From an uncultured Lachnospiraceae bacterium (GTDB lineage Bacteria > Bacillota > Clostridia > Lachnospirales > Lachnospiraceae): DNA of 6,495 nt. Location of the stretch: NCBI GenBank assembly GCA_902783935.1, contig CACZTA010000182.1, positions 1-6,495 of the forward strand, written 5' to 3'. This document shows, piece by piece, positions 1-6,495 of this stretch. Made by a program: the position numbers and the translations under genes. Positions within the stretch are counted from its first letter, which is position 1. Each line of letters starts with the position of its first letter. Below the pieces are notes generated by a model. The model was given only the letters and a program-made list of their open reading frames with translations. It was not told where the DNA came from and searched no databases.

Positions 1-1868
1 ACGTCAGTCCCCATAAGAATGTCCGTGATATCGGACGACAGTCCCGGATCATCGATTTCGATCCGCCTCAGCAGCCTCGTCTCCGGGTTCAGTGTTGTCT
101 CCCAGAGCTGGTCCGGATCCATCTCACCGAGACCTTTATACCGCTGAAGTGTAAACTTCCCTGACTTATGCCGTTTTCTGTACTGTTCGAGAGCTTTGTC
201 ATCATAAAGGTATTCCCCTTCTCCCTTCTGGGGAATCACTTTATAAAGCGGCGGCATGGCAACATACACATGGCCTTCGTTGATCAGCTCCGGCATATAG
301 CGGTAAAACAGTGTCAGAAGCAGCGTCCCGATATGTGCCCCGTCCACATCCGCATCTGCCATAATGATTATTTTGTCATAGCGCAGCTTTGTGATGTCGA
401 AATCATTTCCGTATCCTTCTGAGAATCCGCATCCGAAGGCCGTAATCATTGTCCTTATTTCCGCGTTAGCCAGTACTTTGTCGATACTTGCCTTTTCAAC
501 ATTCAGGATTTTCCCGCGGATCGGAAGAATCGCCTGAAACTCCCGGTCCCTGGCGGTTTTTGCGGATCCTCCCGCCGAATCTCCCTCAACGATGAATATT
601 TCACACTTTGAGGCATCTCTTGAAATACAGTTTGCCAGCTTCCCGTTTGAATCAAAACTGTACTTCTGTTTTGAGAGCAGGTTTGTTTTGGCTTTTTCCG
701 CCGATTTTCTGATTTTTGCGGATCTTTCGGCGCACTCAAGGATTGCTTTCAATGCGTCCAGGTTCCGGTCAAAATAATGCGGGGCTTCTTCACTGATAAC
801 CTTCGCGACTACTCTGGCGGCATCGGGATTATCGAGCTTTGTTTTTGTCTGCCCTTCAAACCTCGGATCCGGATGTTTGACCGAGATGACCGCTGTCATC
901 CCGTTCCGGATATCCGGCCCGGTAAAATTCTGGTCCTTCTCTTTCAGAATGCCTATCTCACGTGCATACCCGTTCATCACCTGGGTGAACGCAGTCTTAA
1001 AGCCGGTAAGATGGGTCCCCCCGTCCGCATTATATATATTATTGCAGTACCCCATGACGTTTTCGTGGAACTCATTGCTGTACTGCAGGGCAACCTGGAC
1101 TCTTATTCCCTCATCGCCGCCTTCAAGAAAAACCGGCTCCGTGACTGTTTCAGACGATTTATTCAGCGCACGGACAAATCCGATAATCCCGTCCGGTTCC
1201 GAATAGGTGATATGCTGCTCTTCTTCCTTTCTCAGATCATGGAAGACAATCGTCAGGCTCGGATTCAGATATGCCGTCTCGTGAAGCCGCGATTTGACTT
1301 CCGTGGCGGAGAAGCGCACCGTCTCAAATATTTCCGGATCAGGAGTGAAATTTACCGTCGTGCCCGTTTCTTTCGTTCTGCCGAGCACGGGCAGCTTCCC
1401 GTCCACCAGTTCCAGATCCGGGATACCCTGTCTGAAATGATCATGGTGAATGGCACCGTCCCGCCTGATCAGTACATCCATCTCAGCCGACAGGGCATTC
1501 ACGACAGAAGACCCGACACCATGCAGGCCGCCGGCCGTTTTATAGGCATCGTTATCAAACTTGCCGCCCGCGTGCAGCGTCGTATAAACCAGCCGTTCCG
1601 CAGGCATTCCCTTTTCGTGAATCCCTACAGGCACGCCGCGCCCGTTGTCACTGACGGTACAGGACCCGTTTTTTTCAAGCGTCACTTCAATATGCGTACA
1701 GTAACCCGCAAGATGTTCATCGACCGCATTATCTACAATTTCATAGATCAGGTGGTTCAGGCCTTTCCGGGATGTGCTCCCGATATACATGCCCGGACGC
1801 ATCCGGACAGCTTCCAGTCCTTCAAGTACCTGAATACTGGCTTCATCATATACTTTCTGTTTTGCCAT
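1..1868 (-). CDS. parE: Type IIA DNA topoisomerase subunit B (ParE/GyrB family), 3' end cut by window edge
   Basis: ATP-hydrolysing subunit of a type IIA topoisomerase (gyrase or topoisomerase IV), which pairs with a GyrA/ParC subunit to pass one DNA duplex through another. Reading from 1868 to the left edge gives 622 residues without a stop; the family is usually about 640, so roughly 20 C-terminal residues are missing. The GHKL ATPase domain shows E43, N47 and D50 (EIVDNAVDE), DNGRGVP at 74-80 and the ATP-lid loop GGLHGVG at 113-119. The transducer domain carries the QTK lysine K342. The TOPRIM domain shows EGDSAGG at 428-434, PIRGK at 449-453 and DADVDG at 505-510. QRYKGLGEM lies at 575-583. 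The large TOPRIM insertion of enterobacterial GyrB is absent. GyrB and ParE are hard to separate by motif. I prefer ParE because gyrB usually sits near dnaA/dnaN/recF, while this copy follows tRNA synthetase and cell-wall genes; the symbol is therefore tentative. A GTG at 1874 is an alternative start. An in-frame TGA lies just upstream of it, so no longer form is possible. Confidence 0.93.
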   Translation of the reverse strand, partial: MAKQKVYDEASIQVLEGLEAVRMRPGMYIGSTSRKGLNHLIYEIVDNAVDEHLAGYCTHIEVTLEKNGSCTVSDNGRGVPVGIHEKGMPAERLVYTTLHAGGKFDNDAYKTAGGLHGVGSSVVNALSAEMDVLIRRDGAIHHDHFRQGIPDLELVDGKLPVLGRTKETGTTVNFTPDPEIFETVRFSATEVKSRLHETAYLNPSLTIVFHDLRKEEEQHITYSEPDGIIGFVRALNKSSETVTEPVFLEGGDEGIRVQVALQYSNEFHENVMGYCNNIYNADGGTHLTGFKTAFTQVMNGYAREIGILKEKDQNFTGPDIRNGMTAVISVKHPDPRFEGQTKTKLDNPDAARVVAKVISEEAPHYFDRNLDALKAILECAERSAKIRKSAEKAKTNLLSKQKYSFDSNGKLANCISRDASKCEIFIVEGDSAGGSAKTARDREFQAILPIRGKILNVEKASIDKVLANAEIRTMITAFGCGFSEGYGNDFDITKLRYDKIIIMADADVDGAHIGTLLLTLFYRYMPELINEGHVYVAMPPLYKVIPQKGEGEYLYDDKALEQYRKRHKSGKFTLQRYKGLGEMDPDQLWETTLNPETRLLRRIEIDDPGLSSDITDILMGTD

Positions 1869-1881
1869 CTGCACTCACTGT

Positions 1882-1885
1882 TCCT
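1882..1885 (-). promoter_or_regulatory. Shine-Dalgarno candidate (AGGA) for the topoisomerase subunit
   Basis: On the minus strand AGGA lies 13 nt before the ATG at 1868 but only 7 nt before an in-frame GTG at 1874. Spacing favours the GTG, which would add two residues (start codon plus Gln) to the N-terminus. The codon just upstream of the GTG is a stop, so the start must be one of these two. I report the ATG because the protein then begins MAKQKVYDEAS, as is common in the family. Confidence 0.5.
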
Positions 1886-1892
1886 GTCTTCG

Positions 1893-1922
1893 AAAAATAA
1901 ACTCCGGGCAGACTGCCCGGAG
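1893..1922 (-). terminator. Rho-independent terminator after the L,D-transpeptidase gene
   Basis: The arms at 1902-1911 and 1913-1922 are perfect inverted repeats (CTCCGGGCAG / CTGCCCGGAG), giving a GC-rich stem of at least 8 bp with a 5-nt loop. In minus-strand orientation the stem is followed directly by TTTATTTTT (1901 to 1893), a typical U-tract. It starts about 35 nt after the transpeptidase stop and ends about 25 nt before the ATG of the topoisomerase gene. There is no T-tract on the plus-strand side, so it is a one-way terminator. Confidence 0.9.
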
Positions 1923-1957
1923 CAATATGCATCCGTTTCAAGTCCGGCTCTGCCGGG

Positions 1958-3586
1958 TCACTCGTCAGAAGATTCCGACATCCCGTCCCCCTCCCGCAGT
2001 ACGATGACAGGTGTCCAGAGTTCAATCTCATTATACAGTTCCTCGGCGAAATAAGGCGGGAGGTTGACGCAGCCATGTGAACCGTATTCCCGATACCACG
2101 AACCGCCAAAATTCTCCCTCCACGGAGCGTCATGCATCCCGTAACTCTCATAGAACGGCATCCAGAAATTCACATGGGATTCATAGCGCTGCGACGGATC
2201 CGGTGCGCTGTAAGACCCGAGTGTTTTATCCGTTTCCTTGTCGAATACCGCAAACACTCCGGACGGAGTCCTCCTGTCGTAATCATATTCCAGACCGGTC
2301 ACGCAGTCCGAATCCATAACCAGTTTTCCGTCTTCGTAATAATAAACATGCTGGGCGGTGACATCCACTTCACAGTAAGTTCCTCCGAAAGTGGCATCAA
2401 CCGACTCTTTGACGGCGTTGTTAAACTCAAGTACGCCCGATTCATGATTGTTCAGCGCTTCGACGAGTCTGTCGGTTTCGCTCTCCACATCGATTTTATA
2501 TCCGTAGGGATCGCAGGAAAGCCTCACCACGCCCTCTGCAGTCGAATGAAATTCCAGCTTGTCTTTTGTATCATTGTATTTATTGGCGGCAGCTGTGACA
2601 ATATTATATGCCTCGATATAAATCTTCTCCTGCCCGATATAATACGCACCGTTCTCATCACGGCTGATCCAGTTGACGAGGTCGTCCCTGTCGAGCACTT
2701 TTTCCGTGCCGTCTTTGTAACGGATTGTCAGTTCCGTGGATACAAACTCATTCAGTTCTTCTGCCCGTTCATTCAGGGCTTCGTCATCCTTCCCTGCCGC
2801 CGGCCCGGCGTATGCATTTTCGACAAGATCCAGGCTCAGTCTGCTGTCACTGGCATTAATCGCTGCATCGACCGCATCAAAGATGACGTCTTCATCAGGG
2901 CGGTTGCCTTCGTATTCGTCAGAAACCCTGTAATTAAGGTCGCCGTCCAGCACCACCCTGGAGCTTCTCGGCAGGCTGATTGAATCTTCCTGGAACTCGG
3001 GAAGGCCTTCCAGACAGGCTCTGAGCTTTGCGCTGTCAAATTTAAAGCTTGTACTTACATTAAAATGAGCTTTTCTGCCAAACACGGACATGAGCCATCC
3101 GAGCCTTTTCTGTCCGGCAAGGATCGACTCCACTTCATTGCTTGAAACATAGGTGAGGTCGACATCCTTACTCGTGATCATCTCATTCTGTCCGCCGCGG
3201 AAACCGACTTCCAGCTGATAATCCTCAACCGATTCCTTCAGGATCTTTTCCGTGTCAGCAGCTGACAGGCCGCTTACATCAAACCCGTTAACAAACGAAT
3301 TCGGCAGAAATTTACTGCGGTAAGTTGCAGCAATCAGACAGTATACAATAATGACAGCGGCAATGCAGCCGCCCGCGACAGCCGCCCTGATCTTCCAGGC
3401 CCGGATCTTTTTCTGCTTCTGGTCCTGTATCACGGCGCGCTTCGCGGCAGCCTGCCTCTCCCGTTTTTTCTTTTCAGGAGAAACAGGCCTTTTGTCAGCC
3501 CGTCTGGCATTTGCCTGTTTTTGCGGAGGCCTGCCGGTCATGTTTTTTCTTCTGACCGGTTTTCCCTCGTAAATTTCATAACTCAT
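1958..3586 (-). CDS. Membrane-anchored L,D-transpeptidase (YkuD domain) with peptidoglycan-binding region
   Basis: Predicted to cross-link peptidoglycan through meso-diaminopimelate (3-3) bonds, or to attach ligands to it, using a catalytic cysteine on the outer face of the membrane. Numbered from the ATG at 3586, the protein has 542 residues. Residues 1-66 form a very basic cytoplasmic tail, followed by one membrane segment at about 67-88 (type II orientation, no cleavage site seen). Residues about 95-390 begin FLPNSFVNGFDVSGLS and look like two copies of the putative peptidoglycan-binding module found before YkuD domains (PG_binding_4 type, as in the Enterococcus faecium enzyme). The YkuD domain occupies about 405-532. 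It fits the HX(14-17)[ST]HGC pattern: H485, then 17 residues, then SHGCVN at 503-508 with nucleophile C506. The tail is acidic. A GTG at 3616 would give 552 residues, but a strong AGGAG lies downstream of that GTG and upstream of the ATG. It follows aspS by about 80 nt with no clear terminator between, so co-transcription is possible. Confidence 0.93.
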   Translation of the reverse strand: MSYEIYEGKPVRRKNMTGRPPQKQANARRADKRPVSPEKKKRERQAAAKRAVIQDQKQKKIRAWKIRAAVAGGCIAAVIIVYCLIAATYRSKFLPNSFVNGFDVSGLSAADTEKILKESVEDYQLEVGFRGGQNEMITSKDVDLTYVSSNEVESILAGQKRLGWLMSVFGRKAHFNVSTSFKFDSAKLRACLEGLPEFQEDSISLPRSSRVVLDGDLNYRVSDEYEGNRPDEDVIFDAVDAAINASDSRLSLDLVENAYAGPAAGKDDEALNERAEELNEFVSTELTIRYKDGTEKVLDRDDLVNWISRDENGAYYIGQEKIYIEAYNIVTAAANKYNDTKDKLEFHSTAEGVVRLSCDPYGYKIDVESETDRLVEALNNHESGVLEFNNAVKESVDATFGGTYCEVDVTAQHVYYYEDGKLVMDSDCVTGLEYDYDRRTPSGVFAVFDKETDKTLGSYSAPDPSQRYESHVNFWMPFYESYGMHDAPWRENFGGSWYREYGSHGCVNLPPYFAEELYNEIELWTPVIVLREGDGMSESSDE

Positions 3587-3600
3587 ATTAACTGTTATAT

Positions 3601-3605
3601 CTCCT
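3601..3605 (-). promoter_or_regulatory. Shine-Dalgarno (AGGAG) that decides the transpeptidase start
   Basis: The minus strand carries AGGAG 14 nt before the ATG at 3586. The only longer in-frame start found is the GTG at 3616, which has no more than a weak GGA 4 nt before it and would place this AGGAG inside the coding region. The spacing is longer than the usual 5-10 nt, so the choice of ATG is likely but not certain. Confidence 0.55.
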
Positions 3606-3667
3606 GCTGAAAGCACAACTTCCGGGGAGTGCCTGTCTTCTCTGTGCGCTCCCCTTTAAAGGACAGT

Positions 3668-5500
3668 TTACTCCTCTTCCTGCCGAATGGAAAGAGATAA
3701 TTCTTCCAGCTGTTTCATATCAACCTTTGAAGGCGCCTGCATCATCAGATCCGATGCATCCTTGACTTTCGGGAATGCGATAACATCCCTGATCGAATCA
3801 GACCCCGTAAACAGCATGATCATACGGTCAAGACCATACGCGAGTCCCGCATGAGGCGGCACACCGTATTTAAAAGCAGTCAGCAGGAACCCGAACTGCT
3901 CATGGGCTTTCTCCCTGGAGAAACCGAGAACCTCAAGCATTTTTTCCTGGATATCATCCATATGGATTCGCACCGAACCGCCGCCGAGCTCCGTCCCGTT
4001 CAGCACAATATCGTATGCCAGCGCCCTGACGGAGCCGGGATCCGAGTCAATCCTCTCCCAGTCGTCTTCATTCGGCATGGTAAACGGGTGATGCATGGCC
4101 ATGAATCTGTTCTCTTCATCAGACCACTCAAGAAGCGGGAAATCCACCACCCAGACAAAACGGAAAGAATTGCGGTCAATGAGGCCCGTCTCCTCACCCA
4201 CCTTCAGGCGAAGAGCTCCAAGTACCGCGCAGACCGTGCGGAACTTATCTGCCGCAAACAGAAGCAGGTCGCCGGGTTCGCCATCCATGGCAGCAATCAG
4301 GTTCTTCATCTCCTCCTCTGACATGAATTTTGAGAAAGAGCTTTTGACCGCGCCGTCACTCTGGACCGAGATCCAGGCAAGGCCCTTTGCGCCGTATGTC
4401 TTTGCCGTCTCAGTCAGTTTATCGATTTTCTTTCTCGGCAGGCCGCCAAGGCCTTTTGCGTTTATCCCCCGGACGAAGCCGCCGTTTTCAAGAGCGCCTG
4501 TAAAGACGCCGAAGCCGCAGCCCCTGACAATATCGGAAACATCCCTGATCTGCATGCCGAACCTCAGATCCGGTTTGTCAGACCCGTACAGGTCCATTGC
4601 ATCCTGCCACGTGATCCTTCCGATCCCGTTTTCCGCAAGATCCGCCGCACAGGCTTCTATTCCGGCAATCAGGTCCGGGTCAAAGCCGTATTCTTTCATC
4701 ACGGAAGGCATTCTCGACATCAGATATGTCAGCAGCCCGGTATTAACGGCAATGACATCATCCTGGTCCACAAAAGAAAGCTCCATATCAACCTGCGTGA
4801 ATTCAGGCTGGCGGTCAGCCCGCAGATCCTCATCACGGAAGCATCTCGCAATCTGGTAATAGCGGTCAAAGCCCGAGCACATCAGCAGCTGCTTCAGGAG
4901 CTGCGGACTCTGCGGAAGCGCGTAAAATGAACCGGGGTGAACACGGCTTGGGACAAGATAGTCCCTGGCTCCCTCCGGCGTACTGCCGATCAGGTTCGGT
5001 GTTTCAATATCAAGAAAACCTTCTCCGGCCAGATAATCCCTGATCATCTGGACCACAGCCGACCGCATGATAATCTTGCGCTGAAGCTCCGGCCTCCTGA
5101 GATCAAGATACCGGTATTTCAGACGGAGGTCCTCTCTTGTGTCAATACCGTCTTTTACTTCAAACGGCGGCGTCATCGCAACACTCAGGATTCTGAGCTC
5201 CTCAGGCACAACTTCTATTTTCCCCGTCTTCATATTCGGATTGACGGCACCGGCGCGTTTCTGGACCGTTCCGGTCACCGCAACAGCTGATTCAGGCTTC
5301 AGGCTTCCCCATCTCGGGTCGGCGTCTTCTGTCACGATCTGAATGGTTCCCGTCCTGTCTCTCAACACGACAAACACGATTCCGCCCTTGTTCCGGACCG
5401 TGGCAACCCATCCCATCAGGGTTACCTTTTTGCCGATATAATCTTCTGTTATTTCCGCGCAGCGTGCTGTGCGCTTCAGTCCTTTCATTGATTCAGCCAT
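3668..5500 (-). CDS. aspS: Aspartyl-tRNA synthetase, bacterial type
   Basis: Class IIb synthetase that charges tRNA-Asp with aspartate in the cytoplasm. The 610-residue protein is complete. It has an N-terminal OB-fold anticodon-binding domain (about 26-106, VTLMGWVATVRNKGG...), then the catalytic core. Motif 1 ends at P168 in FLDIETP; the flipping-loop region STPEGARDYL is at 173-182; motif 2 is FRDEDLRADRQPEFTQ at 221-236; GSDKPDLRFG is at 306-315. The bacterial GAD insertion domain lies at about 315-430, and motif 3 GLAYGLDRM at 552-560 has the ATP-binding R559. Family length is usually about 590. The extra residues include a segment near 265-290 between motif 2 and GSDKPDLR, and a short acidic tail ending in three Glu. 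The start ATG has GAAAGG (5511-5516) 10 nt upstream, and MAESMKGLKR matches the N-terminus I know from Lachnospiraceae AspRS. It begins 29 nt after the hisS stop without a terminator, so hisS-aspS is probably one operon. The OB-fold loop has Lys38 where the E. coli enzyme has Leu30. Confidence 0.98.
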   Translation of the reverse strand: MAESMKGLKRTARCAEITEDYIGKKVTLMGWVATVRNKGGIVFVVLRDRTGTIQIVTEDADPRWGSLKPESAVAVTGTVQKRAGAVNPNMKTGKIEVVPEELRILSVAMTPPFEVKDGIDTREDLRLKYRYLDLRRPELQRKIIMRSAVVQMIRDYLAGEGFLDIETPNLIGSTPEGARDYLVPSRVHPGSFYALPQSPQLLKQLLMCSGFDRYYQIARCFRDEDLRADRQPEFTQVDMELSFVDQDDVIAVNTGLLTYLMSRMPSVMKEYGFDPDLIAGIEACAADLAENGIGRITWQDAMDLYGSDKPDLRFGMQIRDVSDIVRGCGFGVFTGALENGGFVRGINAKGLGGLPRKKIDKLTETAKTYGAKGLAWISVQSDGAVKSSFSKFMSEEEMKNLIAAMDGEPGDLLLFAADKFRTVCAVLGALRLKVGEETGLIDRNSFRFVWVVDFPLLEWSDEENRFMAMHHPFTMPNEDDWERIDSDPGSVRALAYDIVLNGTELGGGSVRIHMDDIQEKMLEVLGFSREKAHEQFGFLLTAFKYGVPPHAGLAYGLDRMIMLFTGSDSIRDVIAFPKVKDASDLMMQAPSKVDMKQLEELSLSIRQEEE

Positions 5501-5529
5501 ATTGAAACTGCCTTTCGTACTTAATATTA

Positions 5530-6495
5530 TTATGTGCGTCCAAAAAATTCCCGTATATCGGTATACCCGGCTGCAGCCAGCTGATCCTTCTGGAATTTCC
5601 TGTTTTTCTTCATAACCGCGATATCAACCGTCTGCCCTTCCCCCCGGAGCGCCATGGCCTGTGACCAGATCTCCGGAAGCTTATCCGCCGGCATTTTCTT
5701 CTCTATCAGGAATGCCGTCTTCCCGCCTGCTCCCGGAACCCGGAATCCCCGTTCCATGAGCAGCATGATGATCCGCTCAAATCCGATCGAAAATCCAACG
5801 GCCGGCACCTGCTGTCCGATGAACTTGCCGATCATCTCATCATACCGTCCGCCTCCGCCCACGGAGCCGCCGTACTCATCCATGGCGATTTCAAAAATAG
5901 GCCCGGTATAGTAACCCATCCCGCGGACAAGCGTCGGATCATAGAGCACCCTGTAATCACCCTGCTTAACACTGTCCACCGTTCTGATGATCTCCGGAAG
6001 AGGCGATCCCGTTTCTCTCATCAGTTCCGCAGCCGTTTCTGAAATGATCCCGTCTTCCCCTTCCGCTCCGAACTGGGCAAGATAGCATTCGACTGTATCA
6101 GCCGGATACAGCTGCATGAGCTCCTCCCGAACACCATCGCGGCCTATTTTATCCATCTTATCGACGATAATGAATACCTTTTCATAATCCTCCGCCTTAA
6201 AGCCTGCATTTGCAGCCATCGCTTTCAGGAGACGGCGGTCGTTAATCCGGATCGTAAAATTGTGGAAATCCAGTTTTGTCAGCACAAGCGACGTGGCAAG
6301 GATCAGGTCGATTTCCGCCAGATAACCGGGTTCCCCGAGAATATCGATATCACACTGTGTGAATTGGCGGAAACGCCCTCTCTGCGGCCGGTCCGCCCTG
6401 AAAACGCCGCCGATCTGCAGCGCCTTAAACGGAGCAGGGAGCTCGGACGCATGATTCGCATAATACCTGGCAAGAGGAAGCGTCAGGTCATAGCG
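5530..6495 (-). CDS. hisS: Histidyl-tRNA synthetase, 5' part beyond the window edge
   Basis: Class IIa synthetase that charges tRNA-His with histidine. The open frame runs to the right edge, giving 321 residues; the missing N-terminus is probably about 80 residues, since full enzymes are about 410-430. In fragment numbering, RYDLTLPLARYY (1-12) is the histidine/ATP-site segment. Motif 2 is FRADRPQRGRFRQFTQCDIDILG (32-54). The HisRS-specific LVRGMGYYTGPIFEI (189-203) includes the catalytic-type R191. SVGGGGRYDEM (211-221) and motif 3 GFSIGFERI (234-242) follow. A GTG at 6285 is internal to the catalytic domain and is not the start. After motif 3 only about 73 residues remain, ending QLAAAGYTDIREFFGRT, whereas canonical enzymes have about 95; the last strands of the anticodon-binding domain appear shortened or replaced. 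The frame is otherwise intact with all catalytic motifs, so it should be functional. It lies directly upstream of aspS, a common pairing in Firmicutes. Confidence 0.96.
   Translation of the reverse strand, partial: RYDLTLPLARYYANHASELPAPFKALQIGGVFRADRPQRGRFRQFTQCDIDILGEPGYLAEIDLILATSLVLTKLDFHNFTIRINDRRLLKAMAANAGFKAEDYEKVFIIVDKMDKIGRDGVREELMQLYPADTVECYLAQFGAEGEDGIISETAAELMRETGSPLPEIIRTVDSVKQGDYRVLYDPTLVRGMGYYTGPIFEIAMDEYGGSVGGGGRYDEMIGKFIGQQVPAVGFSIGFERIIMLLMERGFRVPGAGGKTAFLIEKKMPADKLPEIWSQAMALRGEGQTVDIAVMKKNRKFQKDQLAAAGYTDIREFFGRT

Noticed and set aside
503..739. Short minus-strand open frame within the topoisomerase gene
   Set aside because: It is out of frame with the family motifs EGDSAGG and PIRGK; the correct frame is continuous through this stretch.
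777..2054. Open frame of 425 codons on the plus strand, antisense to the topoisomerase gene
   Set aside because: It overlaps the real minus-strand gene, which has all its catalytic motifs; its translation shows no recognisable domain and runs across the terminator into the next gene. It is best explained by the codon use of the true gene.
2132..2983. Open frame of 283 codons on the plus strand, antisense to the L,D-transpeptidase gene
   Set aside because: It lies wholly within a clear minus-strand gene, with no domain or ribosome-binding evidence of its own.
3594..3616. TTGTGC...TATAAC as a promoter for the transpeptidase gene
   Set aside because: The spacer is only 13 nt and the -10-like box lies downstream of the Shine-Dalgarno, so it could not drive a transcript carrying that site.
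1883..3640. Shared 9-mer GAAGACAGG upstream of both the topoisomerase and transpeptidase genes
   Set aside because: Only two copies, at different distances from the starts and embedded in unrelated flanks; chance is a sufficient explanation.
4095..4859. Open frame of 254 codons on the plus strand, antisense to aspS
   Set aside because: It has a Ser/Arg/Pro-rich composition typical of an antisense shadow and lies entirely within aspS.
5501..5529. Promoter, T-box or terminator in the hisS-aspS gap
   Set aside because: The gap is 29 nt, with only a ribosome-binding site and AT-rich bases; there is no room for a T-box and no stem-loop was seen. Any T-box would be upstream of hisS, outside the window.
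1..6495. Mobile element, CRISPR, defence or other accessory system
   Set aside because: No transposase, integrase, direct-repeat array or foreign-looking stretch was seen; all four genes are co-oriented housekeeping or cell-wall genes with short gaps.

Overview
The window reads as ordinary core chromosome of a Firmicute, most likely a Clostridia/Lachnospiraceae-type gut anaerobe. This rests on protein features: the AspRS N-terminus (MAESMKGLKR...) and overall sequence resemble the Lachnospiraceae type, the type IIA topoisomerase B subunit has the short Gram-positive architecture without the large TOPRIM insertion of enterobacterial GyrB, and the L,D-transpeptidase has the membrane-anchored, peptidoglycan-binding-domain architecture common in Clostridia and enterococci. 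Base composition is close to balanced. The taxonomic placement is inference from remembered family features, not from a search.

All four genes lie on the minus strand, so transcription runs from high to low coordinates. From the right edge these are: (1) hisS, histidyl-tRNA synthetase, whose N-terminal part lies beyond the right edge (6495 to 5530); (2) aspS, aspartyl-tRNA synthetase, complete (5500 to 3668), only 29 nt after the hisS stop and probably co-transcribed with it; (3) an L,D-transpeptidase with a single transmembrane anchor, complete (about 3586 to 1958); (4) a GyrB/ParE-type topoisomerase subunit (1868 to the left edge), missing only its extreme C-terminus. The gaps between genes are short: 29, about 80 and 89 nt. 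No stretch of 300 bases lacks a gene.

Functionally this is housekeeping. Two aminoacyl-tRNA synthetases supply translation. A cell-wall enzyme predicted to make 3-3 peptidoglycan cross-links follows, and then the ATPase/TOPRIM subunit of a DNA topoisomerase. A strong Rho-independent terminator (1893-1922) closes the transpeptidase transcript just before the topoisomerase gene, so the topoisomerase gene needs either read-through or a promoter that I could not identify.

I found no mobile element, CRISPR array, tRNA/rRNA gene or defence-like system, and no convincing undescribed system. Points worth a second look are modest: a short HisRS C-terminal domain, an extra segment and an unusual anticodon-domain residue in AspRS, divergence in normally conserved topoisomerase motifs, and two start-site ambiguities.
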